DNA of 37,667 bases, taken from the NCBI RefSeq assembly GCF_018130955.1, contig NZ_JAFCJM010000067.1, forward strand, positions 1 to 37,667, read 5' to 3'. The translations under genes were made by a program, and so were the position numbers. This DNA comes from Bradyrhizobium liaoningense (lineage in GTDB: Bacteria; Pseudomonadota; Alphaproteobacteria; Rhizobiales; Xanthobacteraceae). The notes beneath the pieces are model-generated. The model did not search any database. It was not told where the DNA came from and saw nothing but the letters and a program-made list of their open reading frames with translations. Of this stretch, positions 1-6,376 are shown piece by piece (positions within the stretch are counted from its first letter, which is position 1; each line of letters starts with the position of its first letter).

Positions 1-69
1 CTCGCCCTTCTCAACCGCCACCATAAAGCGCATCCGCTCGTCCACGGCACAGGTCTCCTTCCAACCCAT
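1..69 (-). CDS. Transposase, N-terminal 23 codons only
   Basis: The frame opens at ATG 69 with an AAGGAGGA ribosome site 8-9 bases upstream and reads leftward out of the window. The visible residues begin MGWKETCAVDERMRF. This matches the usual start of IS481-family DDE transposases, which open with a MxWKE...MDERxxF segment before a helix-turn-helix. Catalytic residues lie outside the window, so intactness cannot be judged. The gene sits about 30 bases inside the terminal motif, as expected for an IS. Confidence 0.6.
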   Translation of the reverse strand, partial: MGWKETCAVDERMRFMVAVEKGE

Positions 70-143
70 CGGCAAAGTCCTCCTTGCCGACAGTTGACCT
101 GTTACCCATGTCGTCGGTCTATTCTGTTACCCATGTAGCCGGT
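1..143 (-). mobile_element. End of an insertion sequence (IS481-like), running off the left edge
   Basis: Positions 100-134 hold two copies of TGTTACCCAT separated by 16 bases. The same 35-bp arrangement recurs in inverted orientation at 37606-37640. Directly inside it a transposase-like frame starts at 69 and reads off the window. Paired GTTACCCAT motifs next to a start of this kind are typical of IS481-type elements in Bradyrhizobium; that family name is from memory. The outer boundary is uncertain: the base run AACCGGC just outside the motif is also shared by both window ends, so the terminal repeat may extend to about 143. Confidence 0.7.
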
Positions 144-155
144 TAGGACCCGCGG

Positions 156-181
156 CCACCTTCTCCCACAAGGGGAGAAGG
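156..181. repeat. ctcccacaaggggag palindrome, right half of a mosaic repeat
   Basis: A 9-bp stem, CCTTCTCCC with GGGAGAAGG, closes a short loop. The same block occurs at 33355-33380 as the right end of a longer mosaic repeat. A reverse-orientation relative lies at 37486-37512. Here only this right half is present, immediately inside the IS end. The remaining bases up to 291 hold the promoter region of the next gene, with no recognisable box. Confidence 0.75.
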
Positions 182-291
182 AAGGCGGCTGCGCGTGCGA
201 GCGCGCGGGAACATTTTGCCGCCGCGATCGCTCGGATAGATTTGGCGCGACTGATTCGGACAACGCCTCAAGCCCCCCGGAGACCCCTCCC

Positions 292-726
292 ATGAAGATC
301 TCATCCGCCTTTCGCGCCGCGCTCGTTGCTCTCGCTGCTCTTGCAGGCCTCTCCACCGCGGCGCGGGCCGACAGTGGGTTTGTGACGCTCACGATCTACA
401 AGGCGGGCTGGATCATCGGCGGCTCGGGCGGGTCGGGCGTGCTCAACTTCCGCGGCCGCGCCTATGGGCTGTCGACCGGCGGCCTTGACTACGGCCTGGT
501 GTTCGGCGGCTCCAAGACCGTGCTGCGCGGCCGCGTCTCCAACATCAACCGTCCCTCCGACGTCGCCGGCGTCTACGGCGCCGCCGGTGCCGGCCTTGCG
601 GTCGGCCACGGCGCCCGCGCCATCGTGCTCACCAACCAGAAGGGTGCGGTGCTGGAGCTGACGGGGCACCAGGTCGGCCTGATGGCGAACGCGGATTTGA
701 GCGGGCTTGCGATCACGATGCGCTGA
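292..726 (+). CDS. Small exported glycine-rich protein of unknown function
   Basis: This encodes 144 residues, starting at ATG 292 with GGAG about 9 bases upstream. Residues 1-26 form a clear Sec signal peptide, with a basic MKISSAFR start, a hydrophobic core and an ARA-D cleavage site. The mature part is rich in Gly and Ala with alternating hydrophobics, including IIGGSGGSG near residue 41. It has no Cys and no obvious catalytic motif, so a small beta-rich periplasmic domain is likely. I do not recognise the family firmly. It is monocistronic, followed by a repeat at 744-857. Confidence 0.75.
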   Translation: MKISSAFRAALVALAALAGLSTAARADSGFVTLTIYKAGWIIGGSGGSGVLNFRGRAYGLSTGGLDYGLVFGGSKTVLRGRVSNINRPSDVAGVYGAAGAGLAVGHGARAIVLTNQKGAVLELTGHQVGLMANADLSGLAITMR

Positions 727-743
727 CGCCGCGTTGTACATGC

Positions 744-857
744 GTAGGGTGGGTTAGCGACAGCGTAACCCACCTCTTTGATTTCCGCGATGACGGAAGT
801 GGTGGGTTACGCCTCGCGGTCTGCGCTTCGCGCCGCCGCGAAGCTAACCCACCCTAC
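744..857. repeat. gggtgggttagc repeat, full copy
   Basis: Perfect 15-base terminal inverted repeats are seen: GTAGGGTGGGTTAGC at 744-758 and its complement at 843-857. An inner inverted pair (GTAACCCACC and GGTGGGTTAC) lies between them. Related copies occur at 4052-4234 and 5679-5871. The element fills the gap between two convergent genes and could fold into a long transcript hairpin. Confidence 0.85.
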
Positions 858-876
858 AAAGTTCGAGCCGTCACCC

Positions 877-1332
877 TCACTGCCGCATGCGCTGATACGT
901 GCTGGCGGCAAGACCCCGCACATGGGGATCGTGATCCTGCTCCGACATCGTCTTGACCTTTGCGGCGAGCGAGGGCTCGTCGATGGTCGCGGCCGCCTTC
1001 ATCGCGCGGATGCGCACGCCGGGGTCGGCATCGCCGAGCAGTTGGCCGGCGACCTTCGCCGCCTGTTGTGTCGGCAGCTTCGCGGCGGCCGCGGCGGCCG
1101 CCACCCGCACCACGTCGTGCCGGCTTTGCGCGGCCTGCGCCACGATCTCGTGCGAGGCGTCGGCCGAGATGATGCCGGCGAGATACGCCGCCTTCGGCGC
1201 GATCCGCGGCTCGTCCTCGGCGACCAGCGTCTTCAGATGCGGCAGCACCGCAGGCCCCAGCGCGAGCGCCAGTTCGGGATAGTCGAGCTCGTCCTTGTCG
1301 AGTTCTTTGCGGACTTCGTCGAGCGTGGGCAT
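877..1332 (-). CDS. HEAT-repeat protein, downstream partner of the propeller-protease
   Basis: The product is 151 residues with no signal peptide. After a short acidic lead (MPTLDEVRKELDKDELD) there are about four helical hairpins of HEAT/PBS-lyase type, for example AAKLPTQQAAKVAGQLLGD followed by DPGVRIRAMKAAATI. These fold as a right-handed alpha solenoid that usually binds another protein; no catalytic residues are visible. The start at 1332 has a strong TAGGAGG site, and the TAG of that site is the stop codon of the upstream protease gene. The two are therefore co-transcribed and probably translationally coupled. That tight link suggests a partner, chaperone or inhibitor role for the protease, which is inference. 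Confidence 0.85.
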   Translation of the reverse strand: MPTLDEVRKELDKDELDYPELALALGPAVLPHLKTLVAEDEPRIAPKAAYLAGIISADASHEIVAQAAQSRHDVVRVAAAAAAAKLPTQQAAKVAGQLLGDADPGVRIRAMKAAATIDEPSLAAKVKTMSEQDHDPHVRGLAASTYQRMRQ

Positions 1333-1341
1333 TGACGCCTC

Positions 1342-2874
1342 CTATACGGTGAGCGGGCTTTCGAGCATGGTGTTGATCTCGGACTGGATCAGGTCCGGCG
1401 GCGGATTGGTGATGTTCCAGGTGCCGCCGCCCATCATCAGCCGGTTGGGGTCGTCGACATGGGGAAGGCCGAGCACGTGGCCGCATTCATGCGCCATGGT
1501 CCAGGGCGAGGCGACCGACGTGATGACCGCGCTTGGACGTCCGGCAGGGTGCGCCGCGCAGCCGTTCAGTGGCGGCACGGTGGAGCGGACGAAGTAGACG
1601 CAGATGTCGTTTCCGCCCGCACTGTTGCGATGGCCGAACAGATCGTTCTGCTCGGCCGTGGTCGAGCCCACCACGCAGGTGCCGACGTCGAGGTCGTTCA
1701 GCGTGGGCAGATTGAGCGTTTCCTCGCTCGCGATCACGACGTCGATGCCGACGCTCGCATAGACGTCGCGCATCGACTGCATCATGGTCGCGCGCGCCAC
1801 TGTGGTCGGCTCGCTCAGCACCTTCACATGCACGCGCAACTGTTCGGACTGGTGCCACCATGTGGAGTAGATGCGGCCGTCGGTGCCGGTCACGAACAGA
1901 TCGAGATGATCGGGGAAGCGCGCGATCGGCGTGATCGGCGATTTCAGCGCGGCGCGGCCGCCCGAGACGTTGAACCAGTTGGCCCAGCCGCCGCTGGCGT
2001 CCCACCATGTGGAGTAGATGCGGCCGTCCGTGCCGGTGACGAACAGGTCGAGATGGTTGGGGTTGCGGGCGACCGCCGTGATCTCCGAGCCGAGTGCTGC
2101 CGCGCCTCCGGAAACGTTGAACCAGTTGGCCCAGCCGCCGCTCGCGTCCCACCAGGTCGAGTAGATGCGGCCGTCGGTGCCTGTCACGAACAGGTCGAGA
2201 TGGTTGGGATTGCGCGCGACCGCCGTGATCGGCGATTTCAGCGCGGCCATGCCGCCGGAGACGTTGAACCAGTTGGCCCAGCCGCCGCTCGCGTCCCACC
2301 ATGTCGAATAGATGCGGCCGTCGGTTCCGGTGACGAAGAGATCGAGATGGTTGGGATTGCGTGCGATCGCCTCGATCGGCGATCCCAGCGCGGCCATGCC
2401 GCCGGAGACGTTGAACCAGTTGGCCCAGCCGCTGGAGGCGTCCCACCAGGTGGAGTAGATGCGGCCGTCGGTGCCGGTGACGAAAAGGTCGAGATGGTCG
2501 GGGTTGCGTGCCACCGCCGTGATCTTCGAGCCGAGCGCGGCCATGCCGCCTGACACGTTGAACCAGTTGGCCCATCCGCTCGCCGCATCCCACCAGGTGG
2601 AATAGATGCGGCCGTCGGTTCCGGTAACGAAGAGATCGAGGTGATTGGGGTTGCGCGCTACCGCCGTGATCGGCGAGCCCAGCGCGGCCATGCCGCCGGA
2701 GACGTTGAACCAGTTGGCCCATCCGCTCGCCGCATCCCACCAGGTGGAATAGATGCGGCCGTCGGTTCCGGTGACGAAGAGATCGAGATGATTGGGATTG
2801 CGCGCAATCGCCGTGATCGGCGATCTCAGCGCGGCCGCGCCGCCGGATACGTTGAACCATGAATGCCAGCTCAT
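1342..2874 (-). CDS. Seven-repeat lectin-like propeller fused to a metzincin-type zinc protease
   Basis: This is a 510-residue protein. Residues 1-343 are seven tandem 49-residue units with consensus WFNVSGGxAAL, ARNPNHLDLFVTGTDGRIYSTWWDA. The motif is the DUF346/PLL type, found in Photorhabdus-type fucose-binding lectins that fold as seven-bladed propellers, so seven units would make exactly one propeller. Residues about 345-510 are a separate domain with HECGHVLGLPH at 462-472. This fits HExxHxxGxxH with ligands H462, H466 and H472, general base E463, and a likely Met-turn at M480/M481. Start ATG 2874 follows an AAAGGGAAG site. No Sec signal peptide is visible. The HEAT gene follows after 9 bases. 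The sugar specificity and protein target are unknown. Confidence 0.88.
   Translation of the reverse strand: MSWHSWFNVSGGAAALRSPITAIARNPNHLDLFVTGTDGRIYSTWWDAASGWANWFNVSGGMAALGSPITAVARNPNHLDLFVTGTDGRIYSTWWDAASGWANWFNVSGGMAALGSKITAVARNPDHLDLFVTGTDGRIYSTWWDASSGWANWFNVSGGMAALGSPIEAIARNPNHLDLFVTGTDGRIYSTWWDASGGWANWFNVSGGMAALKSPITAVARNPNHLDLFVTGTDGRIYSTWWDASGGWANWFNVSGGAAALGSEITAVARNPNHLDLFVTGTDGRIYSTWWDASGGWANWFNVSGGRAALKSPITPIARFPDHLDLFVTGTDGRIYSTWWHQSEQLRVHVKVLSEPTTVARATMMQSMRDVYASVGIDVVIASEETLNLPTLNDLDVGTCVVGSTTAEQNDLFGHRNSAGGNDICVYFVRSTVPPLNGCAAHPAGRPSAVITSVASPWTMAHECGHVLGLPHVDDPNRLMMGGGTWNITNPPPDLIQSEINTMLESPLTV
1845..2874 (-). repeat. Seven in-frame 147-bp coding repeats
   Basis: The DNA repeats with a strict 147-base period. 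The segment gagtagatgcggccgtcggt or a near copy recurs at about 1863, 2010, 2157, 2304, 2451, 2598 and 2745. Neighbouring units differ at only a few bases, many of them synonymous, and the two 5'-most units are almost the same. This points to recent duplication or ongoing homogenisation. The repeats are coding, with no spacers, so this is not a CRISPR array. Confidence 0.95.
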
Positions 2875-3019
2875 GATGGCTTCCCTTTCGTTGCCGAAAA
2901 TCTCCGGTAGGAAACCTATCTCAATGCAATCTCAGGAAGAGTAAGCCAGTTCACAGTGGCGAGGAGTTTTTTGCGGCGCGCGGTGATGTCGCATCGGGGG
3001 CGGCGGCTGGGTTCACACC

Positions 3020-3097
3020 GTCGTTGCGAGCGTAGCGAAGCAATCCAGAATCCTTCCGCGGTGAAACTCTGGATTGCTTCGCTGAGCTCGCAATGAC
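3020..3097. repeat. Palindromic repeat, cgttgcgagcgtagcgaagcaa type
   Basis: The ends are inverted copies: GTCGTTGCGAGC and AGCGAAGCAATCCAG on the left pair with CTGGATTGCTTCGCT and GCTCGCAATGAC on the right, giving a stem of nearly 30 bp. It lies in the roughly 300-base stretch 2875-3177 that otherwise holds no gene. The end of that stretch (about 3118-3160) is a degenerate fragment of the gggtgggttagc repeat. The stretch also contains the promoter region of the propeller-protease gene. Confidence 0.85.
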
Positions 3098-3177
3098 AGA
3101 GGTGAGGGAGCGTATGGCGCGTTAGCCGATCACAAGCGAGGTCGCTCAGCACGCGACGGCGCCGCCATGCATGATTG

Positions 3178-3297
3178 TTATGGAATGAGAGCGCTAGGCA
3201 TCGGCCTCGTGGGCAGCGGGACAAAGGTGCTGGGTCGGCTTCGCGCCATCGTGAGAAGTGCGAGCACGATCGCGGCGACTGCCAGAGTTTTCGCCAT
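3178..3297 (-). CDS. Possible 39-residue hydrophobic peptide
   Basis: This frame starts at ATG 3297, 10 bases after the stop of the HExxH protein, and ends at TAA 3178. It begins MAKTLAVAAIVLALLTMARS, a signal-peptide or single-membrane-segment pattern, then a Pro-rich tail. Only a weak GAAG lies upstream, so expression would depend on coupling to the upstream gene. The 3' end runs close to a repeat fragment, so it may be the remnant of a longer gene. This is a candidate only. Confidence 0.3.
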   Translation of the reverse strand: MAKTLAVAAIVLALLTMARSRPSTFVPLPTRPMPSALIP

Positions 3298-3306
3298 GAA
3301 CTTCAA

Positions 3307-3903
3307 TCAGTATATGCATGCTGAGGAAATCACGACCGTGAACAGGTCGACGTCAAATTCGTGCTCCAGGCTCAGGTCGAAGCGTTCCAGCCATTTGGCT
3401 TGGGCCAGGTAGGCCATCTTCTCACGCGCTCTGGGACATTCAAATTTGAGGCCGGCGAGATTTTGCAGGTGATGAACCATTTCGTGGACGAGAACGGATT
3501 GATCCGCCGGCGAGGTCCCGGTCCAATCTTCAGAGAGCAGGATGGTCTTCGACTTGTTGTCGTAGAGCGCCACGACCTGACGCTGACTGAGCCCGTTGAG
3601 CAGATCGTTTCCCGCCGGGTTTTGCGAAAGGGCTCCATCTGTAGCCCGCATCATTGCAAGTCGTGAGCTTGACGCGAGCTCGATCGTCGGATGCTCCTTG
3701 CTCGCGGGCAGATCGAAGTTTTGGGAAAGCCAGGCGACGATTTCGTCCAGAGAATCCGCGGCGCGTCGCCTTGCATCGGATTGTTGCGCAAGTGCAGTGG
3801 GATGAGCAGAGAGTTTCGCTTCCAGATCCCGGCAGTGCGCCTCATAACCGGTCGGCAAAATGGAAGATGCGATGGCCGCAATGGCAAGAAATTGTTTGAA
3901 CAT
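3307..3903 (-). CDS. Exported HExxH metallopeptidase-like protein (DUF6647-like)
   Basis: The protein has 198 residues. Start ATG 3903 has an ideal AGGAGGAT site. Residues 1 to about 22 are hydrophobic, with a probable signal peptide cleaved near the GYEA segment. The key motif is HEMVHHLQ at 140-147, giving H140, E141 and H144 as zinc ligands and base. It is followed by a Cys at 156 and an acidic helix (residues 161-186) where a third ligand could sit. The layout of a DNKSKTILLSEDW strand before the HExxH helix resembles small single-domain proteases of the DUF6647 type, which is a family name recalled rather than searched. It is probably periplasmic, with unknown substrate. Confidence 0.75.
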   Translation of the reverse strand: MFKQFLAIAAIASSILPTGYEAHCRDLEAKLSAHPTALAQQSDARRRAADSLDEIVAWLSQNFDLPASKEHPTIELASSSRLAMMRATDGALSQNPAGNDLLNGLSQRQVVALYDNKSKTILLSEDWTGTSPADQSVLVHEMVHHLQNLAGLKFECPRAREKMAYLAQAKWLERFDLSLEHEFDVDLFTVVISSACIY

Positions 3904-4051
3904 GAAATCCTCCTGAGAGGCTGTTCGAAACAGAAATGTTTTGGAGCAGATGGCGGCAACTGAAATTGTCGCGATCGTAGCACCTGGTTTGCGATGTCGG
4001 GTGTGAACCCTTTCACAGCGTGGAGCCCGTTTGCCGGCATGTAGCGGTGCC

Positions 4052-4234
4052 AGGGTGGGTCAGCCCGATCACAAGCGCGTGTCGCTCGGCACGGCGCAAG
4101 GCGTAACCCGGCCCGTCCAGCGAACGTCTTCGACGCCAAGGGGATCGGTTACGCCGAGTGAGCTGCGCTTCCGCCTTCGCTCTTCGAGCTTCGGCGGACA
4201 AGTCGCGCAGCCGCGGGGCTAACCCACGCTACGC
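4052..4234. repeat. gggtgggttagc repeat, diverged copy
   Basis: The left end agggtgggtcagcccgatc and the right end gctaacccacgctacgc are inverted. An internal GGCGTAACCC segment matches the other copies. Its right end overlaps the 3' end of the DNA-glycosylase gene: the glycosylase stop TAG (4229-4231) lies in the GTAG of the repeat terminus. The rest of the 3904-4228 gap (3904-4051) holds only the upstream region of the HExxH gene. Confidence 0.75.
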
Positions 4235-4735
4235 AGCGATCCATGCGGCCAGCTCGCGCCATGGCTGCAGCGTCCAATGGCCGGAGGCGGCGCCGGACGG
4301 CGAGGCGAGCACGAAAACGTCAGGAAACGGCCCGTCAGCCGGTTGCCGCCCCAACGCGATCGTGCTGGACGGCTTGCCGTAAAACAAACTCGCCGCCTTC
4401 TTGCTGGTGAACGCAATCGTCTTCGGCCGATACTTTTCGATCTTGGCCCTGAAGCCCGCGACGTCGAAGGACTGCCTGGCAATCTGGTGATCCATCCCGG
4501 CGCCGGATTTTGAGAGATCGGTGAAGCCGATGCCGAACTCCAGCAGTGCTGCGAACTCGCCCGGCTGATAGCGCCGCGGCGTGATGCCGGCCTCAAACAG
4601 CGCGCGCCAGAAGCGGTTGCCGGGATGGGCGTAGTAGTGCCCGACGGCAGCCGAGCGCGTGCTGGCCGCGGTGCCGACGAAGACGACGCGGAGGTTTTCG
4701 CGGAGTTGGTCCGGGAGGCGGTGGGGCATCTTCAT
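4229..4735 (-). CDS. Mug/TDG-superfamily mismatch-specific uracil-DNA glycosylase
   Basis: From the chosen start the protein is 168 residues. It would remove uracil or related bases from mismatches in base-excision repair. Family features are the strand and loop VVFVGTAASTRSA, then YYAHPGNRFWRALFEAGI, FGIGFTDLSKSG, and a late LASPSGAA loop in place of the NPSG motif of Mug. The GTAAS loop differs from the GINPG of E. coli Mug, so the exact subfamily and substrate range are open. Several starts are in frame (4867, 4801, 4789, 4735, 4729). The earliest would overlap the divergent gene at 4848, and the conserved domain begins just after 4729, so I chose 4735. None has a strong ribosome site. Confidence 0.8.
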   Translation of the reverse strand: MKMPHRLPDQLRENLRVVFVGTAASTRSAAVGHYYAHPGNRFWRALFEAGITPRRYQPGEFAALLEFGIGFTDLSKSGAGMDHQIARQSFDVAGFRAKIEKYRPKTIAFTSKKAASLFYGKPSSTIALGRQPADGPFPDVFVLASPSGAASGHWTLQPWRELAAWIAA

Positions 4736-4847
4736 GGGACCAACGAGCTCGTTCAAGTAAATTGCATCGGCTGCGTTGGAGGGGGCCATTGCAGATTGCA
4801 TATTGCCGAATAGGATGGTCTCAACATCGCTCCGTGAGAGGTTCGAG

Positions 4848-5072
4848 ATGGCCATCAACAAGGACAAGATTGACGACGCGGCGCTGGCCTTGCTCTATCT
4901 GACCCTGCACGACGGCGATCGGGCATGGAAGGGCTTTGACTGGGGTGTGCTCGGCCGCCTGCATGACAAGGGCATGATTCATGATCCCGTCGGCAAGGTA
5001 AAGTCGGTGGTGTTTACGGACGAGGGACTCGAACGCGCGAAGACGCTGTTCAAGGAGTTGTTCGAGGAATGA
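4848..5072 (+). CDS. DUF6429-like small protein
   Basis: This encodes 74 residues from ATG 4848, which has GAGAGG 6 bases upstream; the longer upstream frame lacks such a site. The sequence is an acidic helix (DKIDDAALALLYLTLHDG), a RAWKGFDWGVLGRLHDKGMI core, a KSVVFTDEGL segment, and a C-terminal helix. The family is common in proteobacteria and, in my recollection, is called DUF6429. The helix-turn-helix-like spacing hints at a winged-helix fold, but no function is known. The next gene starts 10 bases after the stop, so the two form an operon. Confidence 0.8.
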   Translation: MAINKDKIDDAALALLYLTLHDGDRAWKGFDWGVLGRLHDKGMIHDPVGKVKSVVFTDEGLERAKTLFKELFEE

Positions 5073-5082
5073 TTGCCCGCCG

Positions 5083-5682
5083 ATGACCCGCGAAGAATTG
5101 TCTGCCGCCTACATGGCGCCCGGCCGTCACTATCACAACCTCGCGCATATCGAGGACTGCCTGGCCGCGCTGGCGCAGGTGGACGGTCTTTCGGTGGTCG
5201 AACGCGAGGTCCTGACGGAAGCCATCTGGTGGCACGACGTCGTCTACGAACCGACCCGGTCGGACAACGAAGAGTTGAGCGCGCAATTGGCCGAACAGCA
5301 CGTCCGCGCCGACCTTCGGCCGGAGGTGGCCCGGCTGATCCGCCTCACCAGGACGCACGAGGTTCAAGCAGACGATCGCCTTGGCGCGATCCTGATCTCG
5401 ATCGACCTCAGCATCCTCGGTGCGGAGCCCGCACGATACGACACCTATGCCGCGGCGATCCGGCAGGAATTCATCCATGTCAGCGATGCCGATTATCGCG
5501 TCGGCCGTGCCGGGGTGCTTCGGCGGTTCGCTGCACGGTCTGTCATCTATCCGGATGCCGCCTTCGCTGCGCGCTATGACCGGCGTGCCCGTGACAACCT
5601 CGCGCGCGAGCTGGCTAAGATGTCGCCGCCCCCGCTTGCCGAGCGGGTTGGCGATCACGATGCGGTGGGGCGAGGTGCGTAG
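5083..5682 (+). CDS. HD-type predicted metal-dependent hydrolase (COG4339-like)
   Basis: This is 199 residues, 10 bases downstream of the DUF6429-like gene. The N-terminal RHYHNLAHI supplies the first His ligands, IWWHDVVYEP (about residues 47-56) carries the HD pair, and SIDLSILG near residue 106 supplies the later Asp. This is the order of HD phosphohydrolase domains, and the YHN-HI start is characteristic of COG4339 proteins. Activity on nucleotides or phosphoesters is likely, with unknown substrate. No signal peptide is present, so it is cytoplasmic. The last codons and the TAG stop at 5680-5682 lie inside the start of a gggtgggttagc repeat, so the C-terminus may have been reshaped by that element. 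Confidence 0.8.
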   Translation: MTREELSAAYMAPGRHYHNLAHIEDCLAALAQVDGLSVVEREVLTEAIWWHDVVYEPTRSDNEELSAQLAEQHVRADLRPEVARLIRLTRTHEVQADDRLGAILISIDLSILGAEPARYDTYAAAIRQEFIHVSDADYRVGRAGVLRRFAARSVIYPDAAFAARYDRRARDNLARELAKMSPPPLAERVGDHDAVGRGA

Positions 5683-5871
5683 GGTGGGTTAGCCGATCCC
5701 ATATGCGGTCGTTCCGCAAGCAATGGCGAGAGGCGTAACCCACCATGTCACAAGCGAGGATGACATTGCGGAAGCCAAAGTGGTGGGTTACGCCGAGCGG
5801 ACTGCGCTTCCGCCTTCGCCCTTCGAGCTTCGGCGGACAAGTCGCGCAGCCGCGGGGCTAACCCACCCTGC
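5679..5871. repeat. gggtgggttagc repeat, long copy
   Basis: The left terminus GTAGGGTGGGTTAGC (5679-5693) is identical to that at 744-758. The right terminus is GCTAACCCACCCTGC at 5857-5871. Internal GTAACCCACCA and TGGTGGGTTACGCC segments form a second inverted pair. The segment cttcggcggacaagtcgcgcagccgcggggctaaccca (about 5828-5865) is shared with the copy at 4052-4234. It provides the stop codon of the HD-type gene. Confidence 0.85.
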
Positions 5872-5877
5872 GAGCTG

Positions 5878-6270
5878 CTAGCGCGTCGGCTCCTTGATCC
5901 CTTCTTCGGTCGTGACCGCCTGCGCGGTCCTGGTGGAGCGGACCATCAGAAACGTTCCCGAGTTGCCCGGCAGACGCCAGCGGCCGTCGATCTCCGTCGC
6001 GTCGGCGTTCACCGTGCCCTCATAGACGACGGTGTCATAGCCGTAGCCGGGCGGCTCGTAACGCTTGACGAACGAGACCCGGCTTCCGGACCGATGGCCC
6101 GCGATCGATGAGTTGTGGGTGCTCAGCGTGCACTCCCGCATCATGCAAGGCTCGGTCACGCTTCCGCCAAGCGCGCCGCCGGCCTCGATCAGCGTCGCCG
6201 TGAACGTGACCATTCCCGCGCCCGGTTGAACGAAGGTGCCGTCCCAGACGCCGGTCAGATTATCGGTCAT
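5878..6270 (-). CDS. Small conserved protein of unknown function
   Basis: This encodes 130 residues. The start is placed at ATG 6270 (MTDNLTGVWDGTFVQPGAG). The same frame is open to 6363, but the extra N-terminus (MPGLDPGIHPRTEG...) is just translation of the cgtcatgcccggg-type repeat and should be discarded. The protein is beta-rich with a lipocalin-like opening (LTGVWDGTF), a GGSVTEPCMM loop, GSRVSFVKRYEPPGYGYDTVVYEG, and IDGRWRLPGNSGTFLMVRS near the end. Similar short proteins are common in Bradyrhizobium, and I know of no assigned function. No signal peptide is seen. Confidence 0.75.
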   Translation of the reverse strand: MTDNLTGVWDGTFVQPGAGMVTFTATLIEAGGALGGSVTEPCMMRECTLSTHNSSIAGHRSGSRVSFVKRYEPPGYGYDTVVYEGTVNADATEIDGRWRLPGNSGTFLMVRSTRTAQAVTTEEGIKEPTR

Positions 6271-6300
6271 TCTAATCCGGGCTACGCTTGCTGAGGAACT

Positions 6301-6324
6301 AAAAAGGCCGGGCGTTGCCCGGCC
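6301..6324 (-). terminator. Intrinsic terminator of the thiamine operon
   Basis: On the minus strand GGCCGGGC, loop AAC, GCCCGGCC is followed at once by TTTTT. The 8-bp all-GC stem and U tract are a textbook Rho-independent terminator. It lies about 50 bases after the thiC stop, with a short repeat in between. Confidence 0.85.
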
Positions 6325-6334
6325 CTCAGTTCTC

Positions 6335-6368
6335 GGATGGATGCCCGGGTCAAGCCCGGGCATGACGA
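6335..6368. repeat. Short cgtcatgcccggg palindrome
   Basis: ATGCCCGGG and CCCGGGCAT at 6341-6363 are inverted around TCAAG. This is a short version of the repeat at 29824-29946. It lies between thiC and its terminator, and it is the source of the false N-terminal extension on the gene at 5878-6270. Confidence 0.75.
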
Positions 6369-6376
6369 GCGAAGAG

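Noticed and set aside
1459..2553. 364-codon repetitive plus-strand frame
   Set aside because: It is the complement of the seven propeller repeats and inherits its periodicity from them.
1845..2874. Regular repeat spacing suggesting a CRISPR array
   Set aside because: The units are 147 bases, coding, contiguous and without unique spacers, and no cas genes are present.
2916..3224. 102-codon minus-strand frame between the propeller-protease and the HExxH gene
   Set aside because: Most of it is translation of a palindromic repeat (CHCELSEAIQS), with no ribosome site.
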